Source: JASHVB01 sp035523995 (GTDB lineage Bacteria > Pseudomonadota > Alphaproteobacteria > Acetobacterales > Acetobacteraceae). From it: DNA of 64,000 nucleotides. The translations under genes were made by a program, and so were the position numbers. Below, piece by piece: positions 51,090-59,669 of the stretch (position 1 is the first letter of the stretch; each line of letters starts with the position of its first letter). Below the pieces are notes generated by a model. The model saw only the letters and a program-made list of their open reading frames with translations, was not told the DNA's origin and made no database searches. The DNA lies in assembly GCA_035523995.1 (NCBI GenBank), contig DATKPQ010000181.1:1-64000 (forward strand), read 5' to 3'.

Positions 51090-51992
51090 GTGGCCTCTGC
51101 CGTCCTTAACATTGCCCCTGAGGGCAACCTGTCGCGGTATCTCCAGGAGATCCGCAAGTTCCCCATGCTGACGCCGGAGGAGGAACTCGACCTCTCCAAG
51201 CGCTGGCGTGACCACCAGGATATGGAGGCGGCACACAAGCTTGTCACCTCCCATCTGCGACTCGTCGCAAAAATCGCCATGGGCTATCGCGGCTACGGCT
51301 TGCCGGTGGGCGAGCTGATCAGCGAGGGCAACGTCGGCATGATGCAGGCAGTGAAGCGGTTCGACCCGGACCGAGGCTTCCGCTTGGCTACCTACGCCAT
51401 GTGGTGGATCAGGGCCGCCATCCAGGAATACATCCTGCACTCCTGGTCCCTGGTGAAGATGGGCACCACCGCCGCGCAGAAGAAACTGTTCTTCAACCTG
51501 CGCCGCCTGAAGGGGCAGATGCAGGCGATCGACGACGGCGACCTCCAACCCGAGCAAGTGGCCAAAATCGCGCGGATGCTCGACGTGCCGGAGCAAGATG
51601 TGGTGAGCATGAACCGCCGGCTGGCGGCACCCGACCACAGCCTGAACGCCCCGGTGCGCCAGGACAGCGAAGGCGAGTGGCAGGACTGGCTGGTCGACGA
51701 ATCGGAAACCCAGGAAAGCACCATCGCCGACCGCGAAGAGCTGTCCGGACGCAAGGCCCTGCTTTCCAGCGCATTGAATACGCTAAACGAACGCGAGCGT
51801 CACATCCTGATTGAGCGCCGTCTGAAGGATAACCCGACTACGCTCGAGGATCTGTCGCAGGAGTACAACATCTCTCGCGAGCGGGTGCGGCAGATCGAGG
51901 TCCGGGCATTCGAGAAGCTGCAAAAGGCGATGAAGGCCCAGATCGCCGAACGCCGCTTGCAGCAAGCGAACCGCGCGAGCATGCCCGCGTAA
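51090..51992 (+). CDS. rpoH: RNA polymerase heat-shock sigma factor RpoH
   Basis: This 300-residue sigma-32-type factor directs heat-shock transcription. Region 2 includes KLVTSHLRLVAKIAMGYRGY and FDPDRGFRLATYAMWWIRAA; the RpoH box reads QKKLFFNLRRLKGQ (about residue 132); region 4 is TTLEDLSQEYNISRERVRQI. The start is GTG, chosen because AAGGAGGAG lies seven bases upstream. A perfect intrinsic terminator ends the gene. Conservation of every region argues that it is functional. Confidence 0.95.
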   Translation: MASAVLNIAPEGNLSRYLQEIRKFPMLTPEEELDLSKRWRDHQDMEAAHKLVTSHLRLVAKIAMGYRGYGLPVGELISEGNVGMMQAVKRFDPDRGFRLATYAMWWIRAAIQEYILHSWSLVKMGTTAAQKKLFFNLRRLKGQMQAIDDGDLQPEQVAKIARMLDVPEQDVVSMNRRLAAPDHSLNAPVRQDSEGEWQDWLVDESETQESTIADREELSGRKALLSSALNTLNERERHILIERRLKDNPTTLEDLSQEYNISRERVRQIEVRAFEKLQKAMKAQIAERRLQQANRASMPA

Positions 51993-52055
51993 CCAAGAAC
52001 CTCCCCCGCCTGCGGCGGGGTTGGGCCGCGAAGCAGTCTGCGAACCCGAGCAGCA

Positions 52056-52090
52056 AACCTCTCCCGCGCGCAACGCGGGAGAGGTTTTCT
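52056..52090. terminator. Bidirectional intrinsic terminator after rpoH
   Basis: The 13-base perfect stem AACCTCTCCCGCG/CGCGGGAGAGGTT (52056-52086, loop CGCAA) is followed by TTCTTT. A weaker stem CCCCGCC/GGCGGGG lies just before it. Because the next gene converges from the right, ending at 52095, the A-run before the stem lets it work on both strands. Confidence 0.85.
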
Positions 52091-52094
52091 TTAC

Positions 52095-52469
52095 TCATGC
52101 CCAGTGTCCCCCCATCCAGACCCAGCCGCCACCCGGTTGCTCGGCCCAGCGCCCGGGCACCCAGGTCGTCTCCCCCGGCGGCACCTGCACATATTCGCCA
52201 CCTGCCCACTGCCAGGGGTTCGCGGCATTCCCGGTGTACTCCCAGTGCCCCGGCTGCCAGACCGAGGGAGGTCCGCCGACCGGAGGAGGCGGCTCCAATT
52301 CGGCGTGTGGGGGCGGCGGTGGCATCGGCGACATGTTCGGCGGTGCCGCCTGTACCACTGGCGGCGGCTGCACGATCACCGAAGTTGTCTCCGGCGGCGG
52401 CGATCCGCCACAGGAAGCCAGCAATAGAAGCCCTGGTGCTGCCAGCCAGGCGTAATGCGGCCGGATCAT
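52095..52469 (-). CDS. YXWGXW-repeat lipoprotein
   Basis: This probable lipoprotein has 124 residues. The signal peptide ends in a lipobox LLASC, so the cysteine (about residue 20) should be lipidated. A proline-rich linker is followed by the aromatic repeats GHWEYTGNAANPWQWAGGEY, TTWVPGRWAEQPGGGW and VWMGGHWA, the YXWGXW pattern of envelope proteins. GGGAGGAC lies before the second of two adjacent ATGs, five bases off, so the second is used. The neighbour at 52483 is a related protein from the same family, 13 bases upstream, probably in the same transcript. Confidence 0.75.
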   Translation of the reverse strand: MIRPHYAWLAAPGLLLLASCGGSPPPETTSVIVQPPPVVQAAPPNMSPMPPPPPHAELEPPPPVGGPPSVWQPGHWEYTGNAANPWQWAGGEYVQVPPGETTWVPGRWAEQPGGGWVWMGGHWA

Positions 52470-52482
52470 CATGTCCTCCCGG

Positions 52483-52812
52483 TCAGCTCCGCCAATGCCC
52501 GTCAATCCACACGTATCCGCCGCTGGCCTCCTGCTCCCAGTGGCCGGGCTCCCAGACCGCTGCTGGCGCAGGCCGTTGCACATAGCGGCCCTCGTGCCAG
52601 ACCCAGGTGCTGCCATTCCAGCCCCAGTGGCCTGCTTCCCAGGTCACCGTCGTGCTCGGCGGCGGCGGCACAGTCTCCGTCTCCGGCGGTGGCGGTGCGC
52701 CGGGCGCAATGATCACGGTGGAACTCTGGGCCGACGCCGGCACAACCGCGCCCCCGATGGCGAACGCGGCGAGGGCCGGCAGGCTGTAGCGCATCAAGTT
52801 TCCGATAGTCAT
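52483..52812 (-). CDS. YXWGXW-repeat exported protein
   Basis: The protein has 109 residues with a cleavable signal peptide (LMRYSLPALAAFAIGGAVVP, cleavage after ASA), a proline-rich spacer (APPPPETETVPPPPS) and repeats of the form EAGHWGWNGSTWVWHEGRYV and WEPGHWEQEASGGYVWIDGH. It is a paralogue of the downstream lipoprotein, without a lipobox. AAGGAGACG precedes the start. The likely role is an envelope or surface-binding protein; no exact function is known. Confidence 0.78.
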   Translation of the reverse strand: MTIGNLMRYSLPALAAFAIGGAVVPASAQSSTVIIAPGAPPPPETETVPPPPSTTVTWEAGHWGWNGSTWVWHEGRYVQRPAPAAVWEPGHWEQEASGGYVWIDGHWRS

Positions 52813-52993
52813 GCATCGTCTCCTTGGTGTCGTTGAAAGTCAGCATCCAAGACATGCCGAACGCGTGACTTGGTTCGGCGAGACAACATGGTTGCGGTGA
52901 ATTGGGGCGATACTTGGCCGCCGCCAACCATTGGTTCTTCACAACTGATCGATATCTAAAACCGCCCACCAGCCTGTGAAGGAACCGCCGATA

Positions 52994-53008
52994 CTTGACT
53001 CAGTCAAG
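52994..53008. promoter_or_regulatory. Palindrome before MarR-GNAT gene
   Basis: CTTGACTCAGTCAAG is a perfect 7-1-7 palindrome, 25 bases before the start of the MarR-type gene. Its left half includes TTGACT, close to a -35 box. MarR regulators usually bind such dyads in their own promoters, so this is a strong candidate autorepression site. Confidence 0.6.
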
Positions 53009-53032
53009 TTTTCGGCGCGATGCTGCGGTTCC

Positions 53033-53983
53033 ATGTCAGCCACCGCCTCATCCTCTGCCCCAGTCTCCGCCGGCGCCGAGCAACGCGTCGCCGCCGTCCG
53101 GCGCTTCAGCCGCTTCTACACCGGCATTATCGGTGCTTTGCAGGAAGGCTCGCTCCGGAGCGATTTCTCCCTCACCGAGGTTCGGGTTCTGTACGAACTG
53201 GCGAACCGTCCGGGCACCACGTCGAGTGCTCTTGGCCGGGACCTGGGGCTGGATGGCGGGTACCTCAGCCGCATTCTCCAACGGTTCACCCAGGATGGCC
53301 TGGTGGCGCGCGGGGCCTCCGACACCGATCGCCGGCAGATCGTGCTGACATTGACCGATGCCGGTCGCGCCGCGTTCGCGCCTCTGGATGCGCGTTCGCG
53401 CGAGGAAGTCGGCGCCCTGCTCGCCCGCCTGCCTCCGGCCGCCCAGGAGGCGGTCGTCGCGGCCATGGGGCGCATCGAAACGCTCCTGGGCGCAGCACCG
53501 GCCACCCCATGGCGGCTGCGCGCGCCAGGCCCGGGAGACATCGGCTGGGTGATCTCGCGCCACGGTGCGCTCTATGCCGAGGAATATGGCTTCGACTCGC
53601 GCTTCGAGGCGCTGGTCGCGCAGGTCGCCGGAGCCTACCTCGCCAACCACGATCCGGTTCGTGAAGGCTGCTGGATCGCAGAGCATGACGGCATCCCATT
53701 GGGGTCGGTGTTCCTGGTTCGCGCCGACGACGAGCTGGCGAAGCTGCGTCTGCTTTTGGTTGAGCCGGGTGCGCGGGGCCTGGGCATCGGCAAGCGGCTC
53801 GTCTCGGAATGCATCGCCTTCGCTCGCACCGCCGGCTATCGGCGCATCACGTTATGGACCAACGATATCCTTGTCGCTGCACGGGCCATCTATCTGGCGG
53901 CCGGGTTCCGGCTGGTGGCGAGCAAGCCGCACACTATGTTCGGCCCCGCAATGGTTGGCGAAGACTGGGAACTGAGCCTCTGA
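53033..53983 (+). CDS. MarR regulator fused to GNAT acetyltransferase
   Basis: The 316-residue protein has two domains. A MarR winged helix (about 18-145) contains EGSLRSDFSLTEVRVLYELA, LGRDLGLDGGYLSRILQRFT and DRRQIVLTLTDAGR. A GNAT N-acetyltransferase domain (about 160-310) has LLLVEPGARGLGIGKRLVSE, the acetyl-CoA loop R/QxxGxG/A (RGLGIG). This fusion is widespread but poorly understood; the GNAT part may sense a metabolite or modify a target. The start is ATG at 53033. The palindrome just upstream supports self-control. Confidence 0.85.
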   Translation: MSATASSSAPVSAGAEQRVAAVRRFSRFYTGIIGALQEGSLRSDFSLTEVRVLYELANRPGTTSSALGRDLGLDGGYLSRILQRFTQDGLVARGASDTDRRQIVLTLTDAGRAAFAPLDARSREEVGALLARLPPAAQEAVVAAMGRIETLLGAAPATPWRLRAPGPGDIGWVISRHGALYAEEYGFDSRFEALVAQVAGAYLANHDPVREGCWIAEHDGIPLGSVFLVRADDELAKLRLLLVEPGARGLGIGKRLVSECIAFARTAGYRRITLWTNDILVAARAIYLAAGFRLVASKPHTMFGPAMVGEDWELSL

Positions 53984-54144
53984 AGCGACGGCCCGTGGCG
54001 AGACCACGACCCGTTGTGGCCGGATACTAACCCGTTATGGCCGGGCTTGACCCCCGTGGCCGCTAACTCAGCACTCAGTTTCATAAATACGATGACGTAT
54101 TTTGGAACTCGCTGCATTGCGGGAGACGCAAGAATCAACAAATG

Positions 54145-54215
54145 GGAACCGCAAATGGACGCCGATGAACGCAGATAGCAGTCCAGCCGGCTTATCGACG
54201 TTCATCTGCGGTTCC
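54145..54215. repeat. Inverted GGAACCGCA...TGCGGTTCC repeat
   Basis: GGAACCGCA with ATGGACGCCGATGAACGCAG at the left faces CGTTCATCTGCGGTTCC at the right. The GATGAACGCAGAT core is a pattern I recall in intergenic repeats of many environmental bacteria. The surrounding 493-base gap holds no gene. Confidence 0.55.
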
Positions 54216-54339
54216 GATATTTATCGACCACTGTCACAGTAGAAGCTTGCCGGGGTCGTCGGAAAAAACGTCATCGGATTTACGAATCAAGGTACCTGGG
54301 GAGCGCGCCGCACCTCCTTGTTATTATCGGGCTTGGCCC

Positions 54340-54425
54340 GGCCAACAACCGGTGCAGATCAGGTGTGCCAAAAGCGCCCGATCCCCGGTGCGCAGATGGC
54401 CGGCTCAAGGCCGGCCATGACGGGA
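54340..54425. repeat. Family C element, copy 2
   Basis: CAACAACCGGTGCAGATCAG and CAGATGGCCGGCTCAAGGCC, then GGCCATGACGGG, match the GATGGCCGGATCAAGCC family with some changes. A third copy (GGATCAGGCCCGGCCACGAC, near 54539) lies inside the 3' end of the hydrolase gene. Confidence 0.5.
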
Positions 54426-54476
54426 ATGGCGAAGCACCCCGCTCAAGTTTAGCGTCTGAGGGGCTCGATCCGGCGG

Positions 54477-56414
54477 TCATCCAAAATGACTGGGCGCAGT
54501 TCGCGTGATGTGACGCCATCGGCCAAACGTAGACGCCCGGATCAGGCCCGGCCACGACGTGGCGGCGTGGTGCGGCGCTGTTTCGTCCAAGTGCACGTCG
54601 GAGGGGCCGGTGGGTGCGTGTCTCGCAACGACAGAAAGCGCGGGCCGCGTGTCTGTTGCGGCGCTTGGCTTCACGCGTTCAACGGATCGCTCCACCTGTT
54701 GCATTGCCGGCCAGGCATCGCTCAGCCAGTTGCGTATCTGCCCGATAAGCTCCGCACGCACCCGAGCGGCGCCCAGCGTATGGTCGGCGTCCGCGAGCGA
54801 GCGAAGCGTCACGTGCGGCTGCTTGCGCAGCCGCCAACCTTCGTGGCCGAAATACTCCGCCAGCTCTTCCACGCCCGGATCGTTGCACCCTAACACATAA
54901 AGTATTCTGACGCCACGCTGGCCGAGCGTCCGTGCCATCTGACGTACCCGTCCCACACGCGTTGCGCCGCGGAAGACAAGAGCGAGCAATGGATCGATGC
55001 CGGCAATGGTCCGTCGCAGCAGCCGCAACCCCAACACGCGGGCAAGATTCAGCACGTCGAAATCAGCGCGCAGCAACCGGCGCCACGCATCGACACTAAA
55101 AATCTGGCGCAAATAGAATCGTGTCGGGCGCAGGTCGGTACGGCGGATCGCATCGGGCACATCACCGTCGCGCCAGGCAAAGCGTTGCAGATTCACCAGG
55201 ACCAGGCCGGCAATCCGCTGATCGCGAGGGGCGGCCTGCAATGCGTGATAGGCGCCAGAACACACACCCAGGACCGCCACCCGTTGCCCGGTGCGCCGGT
55301 TCAATTCTGCCACGGCAGACATCACGTCGCGCGTCAGCGTCTCGGCGTAGGGTCGACCGAGATCGCCTGTGTGTGGCGCGGAGTCACCCATGCCGGATGC
55401 ATCCATCCGCAGTACCGCAACCCCGTCGGCGGCGAGGCCGCGGGCCAGATCGACTGCAATACGCGCATTGCCCCAGCGGGGATTGGCGCTGGTATTCACC
55501 ACCAGCATTGCAGGCGCTTCCGGCGCCGGCCGAACGGGCATCGAGAGGATGCCGAACAATTCTGTGTGGATACCGAAATAGATCGGCATTTCCGATGCGA
55601 CACCAACATCCAGTGAGGCGTCACCAGCCATCTCAGGCGCAATACGAGCCCCTGCCATGGCGGGCAATGATCTCACCCATTGCGCGACGCGCGCGAAGGC
55701 AGCCGCTGGCACCTCGGCTTGATGCGAATCGCGCATCAGGCTGGCGAGGTCTTCGAATGGCTCCACCACCGTGTCCGTGCCGAGGCGTTGCAACGTGTCC
55801 ACCACCTGCTGCGTTGCTGCCCGTATCTCCGGCTGCAGCAACAACGCCTGCCGCGCGGGCTGCCTGGGCAGCTTGCGAAGATCGAGCGCCGACAGGGCAT
55901 CGCGCGTGGCATGGTCCATGCGCAGGCCGTGCGCTTCGAACCAGGTGCCGTCATCCACCTTATGGCTGGTCTGCCAGACACGCTGCGAAATTCGCGCGGC
56001 CAGTGTCATTTCATGCAGGAAATGGCGCCCGCTTACGGGGCTCAGCAGCACGAGCGAATCCGCGGTGTCGGTTTCGCAAGCGACGCGGGCCGCCAGACTG
56101 GCGCCGATCCGATGGCCGACCAGAGTCACCGCATCGACGCCATGTGCGCACAGCCATGCCATGCCGGCCTTGATGCTATCCAGCCATTGCGCAAAGCGCT
56201 CGGGTTCACTGTCTTCGCCGGCTGAATCGCCGGTGCCGTAATACGACAGACGCAGGGTCGGAAAATCGGCCGCAGCCAATTGCTCCGCCAGGAATGCCAA
56301 CGGACGGTAAGCGTTCAGCGCCTCATCCGACAGCGAACCGCAGATCAGCACGCCCCGCCGGCTGCGGCCGGGGTGCAGCATGCCGAAGCAGCCGGAAAGG
56401 TAAACCGGGATCAT
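54477..56414 (-). CDS. Tandem alpha/beta hydrolase, exosortase A-associated type
   Basis: This 645-residue protein has two hydrolase-like domains. In domain 1 (about 1-250) the nucleophile elbow reads LVGHRIGASLAARV, with Arg where a Ser is expected; in domain 2 (about 270-580) it reads VLGVCSGAYHAL, with Cys as likely nucleophile, as in PHA synthase-type enzymes. From memory, both forms resemble the hydrolase 2 and hydrolase 1 families linked to exosortase A loci, here fused. The last 28 residues (SWPGLIRASTFGRW and following) are encoded by a family C repeat and are probably not part of the original protein. The start overlaps the monooxygenase stop by ATGA. Confidence 0.7.
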   Translation of the reverse strand: MIPVYLSGCFGMLHPGRSRRGVLICGSLSDEALNAYRPLAFLAEQLAAADFPTLRLSYYGTGDSAGEDSEPERFAQWLDSIKAGMAWLCAHGVDAVTLVGHRIGASLAARVACETDTADSLVLLSPVSGRHFLHEMTLAARISQRVWQTSHKVDDGTWFEAHGLRMDHATRDALSALDLRKLPRQPARQALLLQPEIRAATQQVVDTLQRLGTDTVVEPFEDLASLMRDSHQAEVPAAAFARVAQWVRSLPAMAGARIAPEMAGDASLDVGVASEMPIYFGIHTELFGILSMPVRPAPEAPAMLVVNTSANPRWGNARIAVDLARGLAADGVAVLRMDASGMGDSAPHTGDLGRPYAETLTRDVMSAVAELNRRTGQRVAVLGVCSGAYHALQAAPRDQRIAGLVLVNLQRFAWRDGDVPDAIRRTDLRPTRFYLRQIFSVDAWRRLLRADFDVLNLARVLGLRLLRRTIAGIDPLLALVFRGATRVGRVRQMARTLGQRGVRILYVLGCNDPGVEELAEYFGHEGWRLRKQPHVTLRSLADADHTLGAARVRAELIGQIRNWLSDAWPAMQQVERSVERVKPSAATDTRPALSVVARHAPTGPSDVHLDETAPHHAATSWPGLIRASTFGRWRHITRTAPSHFG

Positions 56415-57445
56415 CTCCCAACCGTTATCGCCGGAATGGTCGCCTGGTCCGCGGCCATGCGGATGACGATGGCCGCCGTTTCCAGATCATCAGCGTTGGT
56501 CGGAATGTCCAGGATGAAACTGCGATGCCCGAGCGCAAGATATCGTGCGATTTCCTGCGCCACCGTGACGAAGTCGCCCACCAGATACGGGCAGAACGTC
56601 CGGTGTTGCTCGAACGGCCACAGCCAGTAGGGGCTGCCGTCGGCGGGGCGCTCACGCGCGAGGTCCGAAAGCGTGCGATGCCAGACTGAATCGCTGGTCT
56701 TCATGGCAAGCGTATGGCTGAGACGGCCACGGCGATCGTCCGGAAAGCGCGCCTGGGCGATGGACCAGGCGTCATTGGCGCTGTCGCGGGCGATGATGCC
56801 GACACGTATGCCGCGTCCTGCCGGCACGCCGTCGTTGTGGCCGGCGGCGGCATCGGGCGGCGCGGGATATTCGACAGCGATCGCGCCCATCGCCACCGCA
56901 GCCGCACGACCCGCGGCCGACGAGCCGGAAATCAACCAACCTGGCTGCAGAGTTTCCGGCAATGCGGGTGCCAGCCGCACGCCGTGCGCGCGATAGAAGC
57001 GGCCGGCGAAATTCACCGGTGCGTCATTCTCCAGCAACTGCCGCATCAGCAGGGCATATTCGACAGTGCGGGCGTAGCGGTCATCATGCGGCGTTTCGTC
57101 GCCCAGTGCGATCAGGTCGTTGCGGAAACCTCCGGCGAGCATGTTCAACCAGATGCGCCGGTCGTGAAGCGTAGCAAGCGACGCGACCATCTTTGCCGCC
57201 GTGTATGGCAGCATGTAGACCGGCTGCACCGCGACCAGTGGGCACAGGCGTTCCGTGCATTGCAGCGTTACCTGTGCCACCAGCCAGGGATCGACGATGC
57301 TGTTGTCGGTGTAGATCAGCATGCCAGTGCAGCCCGCCGCTTCGCTCCAACGGGCGACGCGCTGGATCTGCGGCAGATACTCGTCGCGCGCGAAGTCTTT
57401 CGACTGCGGGCAGGTACTGAAGATCCGGATGCCGTCGTCCGACAT
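56411..57445 (-). CDS. Luciferase-like monooxygenase in biosynthetic cluster
   Basis: This 344-residue flavin-dependent TIM-barrel monooxygenase is related to alkanesulfonate monooxygenase and to those found in natural-product clusters. Blocks are MLIYTDNSIVDPWLVAQVTL, LVAVQPVYMLPYTAAKMVAS, LNMLAGGFRNDLIALGD and HRSFILDIPTNADDLE. Such enzymes hydroxylate or N-oxidise substrates, often while bound to a carrier protein; its position between the carrier gene and the hydrolase fits this. Its stop overlaps the hydrolase start, and 5 bases separate it from the carrier gene. Confidence 0.8.
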   Translation of the reverse strand: MSDDGIRIFSTCPQSKDFARDEYLPQIQRVARWSEAAGCTGMLIYTDNSIVDPWLVAQVTLQCTERLCPLVAVQPVYMLPYTAAKMVASLATLHDRRIWLNMLAGGFRNDLIALGDETPHDDRYARTVEYALLMRQLLENDAPVNFAGRFYRAHGVRLAPALPETLQPGWLISGSSAAGRAAAVAMGAIAVEYPAPPDAAAGHNDGVPAGRGIRVGIIARDSANDAWSIAQARFPDDRRGRLSHTLAMKTSDSVWHRTLSDLARERPADGSPYWLWPFEQHRTFCPYLVGDFVTVAQEIARYLALGHRSFILDIPTNADDLETAAIVIRMAADQATIPAITVGR

Positions 57446-57450
57446 TGCCG

Positions 57451-57714
57451 CTATGCCGGTGCGGCGAACGCCGCGGCGAGACGGCGCAGGGTGACGCCGC
57501 TTTCGAAATCCATGCCCTCGGCGTCGAACATCTGGCCCGAGCCTTCTTCGGCATCGAGAATCATGTCGAGCAGGCCTTGTGAATCGACAAGGCCGAGTTC
57601 GACCAGGTCGCTATCGGGGGCGACCCTGGTGGCGTTACGGCCATCCTGGCGCAGGCGCCGTGCGAGGGCATCGCTCAACAGCCGCAATAGATTGCTATCC
57701 TCGGCGGCGATCAT
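57451..57714 (-). CDS. Acyl/peptidyl carrier protein
   Basis: The protein has 87 residues with the carrier-protein fold pattern: helix 1 (LLRLLSDALARRLRQ), a loop with VAPDSDLVELGLVDSQGLL where the serine in DS is the likely phosphopantetheine site, then helix 2 and a C-terminal helix (RRLAAAFAA). The ATG overlaps the adenylation enzyme stop (ATGA); a TTG 12 bases upstream with GGAGG before it is an alternative. It presumably carries the amino acid loaded by the upstream adenylation enzyme to the monooxygenase. Confidence 0.72.
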   Translation of the reverse strand: MIAAEDSNLLRLLSDALARRLRQDGRNATRVAPDSDLVELGLVDSQGLLDMILDAEEGSGQMFDAEGMDFESGVTLRRLAAAFAAPA

Positions 57715-59384
57715 GTCTTGCTGCAAGTCTCTGCCTCCATCATGGCGCGCAACCGGCCGTGGTCGGTTTTGCCGCTGTTGTTCAGGGGCCAGTCATCGAT
57801 GCGACGGATCGCCGACGGCACGGCGTAAGGTGGCAGGGCGTCACGGCAGGCCTGCAGCAAAGCGTCGTCGGGGAGGCTCGTGTTGCCGACGAACCCGACG
57901 ATGCCACGCGCCAGCCCGTCCGGGCCGATCGGCCAGGCGATCGCCGCGGCATTGGTGTCGCCGGCACGGTGCAGCACGGCTTCCACTTCCTGCAATTCCA
58001 CACGATGACCGGCTATTTTTACCTGTCGGTCCAGCCGGCCGAGAAACACAAGTCCGTGGTTACGACTGTTTCGTACACGGTCACCGGTACGGTACCACAC
58101 GCGCTCGTCCCAGGCGAAATGAACAAAGCGTTGAGCGGTGAGATCGGGGCGCCGCCAGTAGCCATCGGTAACCTGGCTGCCGGCGAGGCATAGTTCGCCT
58201 TCCTCGTCTTCGCCTGCGGGTGCGTCGAATGGGTTGACGGCAATTGCACCCTGGCCTGGCAACGGTTTGCCAATCGGCAAGACCTCGGGCAACGCATCCA
58301 GAGCATGGTCTTCACGCGGCAGGCGCCAGGCTGTCAGCGCGATCGTGGCCTCGGTGGGTCCGTAGAGATTCTCGATGGTTGCGTTCGGTGCCGCGGCGGC
58401 CCAGGCGCGGGCGAGGCGTTTCGGCAAGGCTTCGCCGCAGAACAGACTGAGACGCAGGCTGGGGAAATCGCCGGGGCGCAACGCGCGCAGGCCCAGCATG
58501 GTTGCCGCGGTGGACGGCACCGAGAACCACGTTGTCAACGCATGCCGGCGGACGAAGTCGCGTGGTGCGAAGCGTACGTTGTCCGGCACGCGGTACAATG
58601 TGGCGCCGGCGCCCCAGGCGAGGAACATGTCGTGCACCGACAAGTCGAAGGTCAGATCGAACAACTGGGTGCAGCGGTCATCGGGCCTTGGCGCATAACG
58701 CGCCGCGATGGAGCGCAGGTATGGCATGACGTTACGGTTTCGGACCAACACGCCTTTCGGTGCGCCCGTGCTACCGGAGGTGAACAAGAGGTAAGCGCCG
58801 TCTTCCGGATTTGCGTGTGGCGGGCCATCAACGCACGGCTGCGGCAAATCCGCTTCCGGCAGGAAGCGATGGCGGGTGTGGATTGCCCAGTCAGGGGCCG
58901 AGGACGAGTCCGGCAGCAAGACGAGTACTGAATGCGGCGTATCTTGCAGGACGGCGCGGGCGTGGGCCAGGTGATTGCGGTCGACCACCAGCGCCTGTGC
59001 TTCGGCGTCGCGCATGATTTGCGCGAGGCGCTGGGATGGATGCCGCGAATTCAAGGGAACATAGGCGCAGCGTGCCATCGACGCGCCGACAACGCCCACG
59101 AAATCGATCAGCTTGCGGCTGCCAAGGATGGCACAGCGCGCCCCGCCGTCGTTAAGACCTGCCGCCGTAAGGCTCTGCGCGATGCGCGATGCGTGTGACA
59201 GAAGAACTTCGTAGGAGACGAATTCTCCGTCCACCCACAGCGCAGGTCGTGTCGCGTGAAGCAGGGCGCTGCGGTGGAACACGGTTCCGAGCGTAGAGGC
59301 GGAGAATGTGTCGCGATTTGGCGGCGCATTTGCGTGTTCGGCCGCACTCCATGCGGAACCGTCATGTCTAGCGTGTTGATCCAC
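57711..59384 (-). CDS. Free-standing amino-acid adenylation enzyme
   Basis: This 557-residue ANL-superfamily enzyme has core motifs AYLLFTSGSTGAPKGVLVRN (A3), FDLTFDLSVHDMF (A4), ENLYGPTEATIALTA (A5), WYRTGDRV (A7), GRLDRQVKIAGHRVELQEVE (A8) and the A10 lysine in NNSGKTDHGRL. An aspartate in FDLSVHDMF occupies the position that binds the alpha-amino group in NRPS adenylation domains and DltA, so the substrate is probably an amino acid. The start is GTG with GGAAG seven bases upstream. It should charge the adjacent carrier protein. Confidence 0.82.
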   Translation of the reverse strand: MDQHARHDGSAWSAAEHANAPPNRDTFSASTLGTVFHRSALLHATRPALWVDGEFVSYEVLLSHASRIAQSLTAAGLNDGGARCAILGSRKLIDFVGVVGASMARCAYVPLNSRHPSQRLAQIMRDAEAQALVVDRNHLAHARAVLQDTPHSVLVLLPDSSSAPDWAIHTRHRFLPEADLPQPCVDGPPHANPEDGAYLLFTSGSTGAPKGVLVRNRNVMPYLRSIAARYAPRPDDRCTQLFDLTFDLSVHDMFLAWGAGATLYRVPDNVRFAPRDFVRRHALTTWFSVPSTAATMLGLRALRPGDFPSLRLSLFCGEALPKRLARAWAAAAPNATIENLYGPTEATIALTAWRLPREDHALDALPEVLPIGKPLPGQGAIAVNPFDAPAGEDEEGELCLAGSQVTDGYWRRPDLTAQRFVHFAWDERVWYRTGDRVRNSRNHGLVFLGRLDRQVKIAGHRVELQEVEAVLHRAGDTNAAAIAWPIGPDGLARGIVGFVGNTSLPDDALLQACRDALPPYAVPSAIRRIDDWPLNNSGKTDHGRLRAMMEAETCSKT

Positions 59385-59529
59385 GGCGAAACTTCCGAGC
59401 CTGCCGCCATTCAGATATTACGGAAAACGAATCGGTTCCAATCAGCTACCGGTGATAGACGGGAATGTGAGATTGCGGCTGCTGCTTTGATGGCATTCGT
59501 CGGGACCGTGGTCGATCTGGCGGGCTCGT

Positions 59530-59638
59530 GTCATTGCGAGGCCCGCAGGGCCGAAGCAATCTTCGGCGTCAGAGCACTCGGACGGTTCATACGCGTTGCC
59601 GGTGGAGATTGCTTCGGCCCTGCGGGCCTCGCAGTGAC
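59530..59638. repeat. Family B element, copy 5, 33-base arms
   Basis: The ends GTCATTGCGAGGCCCGCAGG and its reverse complement pair over 33 bases (59530-59562 with 59606-59638) with one mismatch. It is the longest inverted repeat in the window. It lies between the adenylation and carbamoyltransferase genes and is likely to limit cotranscription or stabilise mRNA ends. Confidence 0.75.
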
Positions 59639-59669
59639 ATGATCTGCGACAATAGGACCAGATCAATCC

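Noticed and set aside
52021..53008. CRISPR or tandem arrays in repeat-rich parts
   Set aside because: Repeats in the window are dispersed palindromes with unequal spacing; no direct-repeat/spacer array exists.
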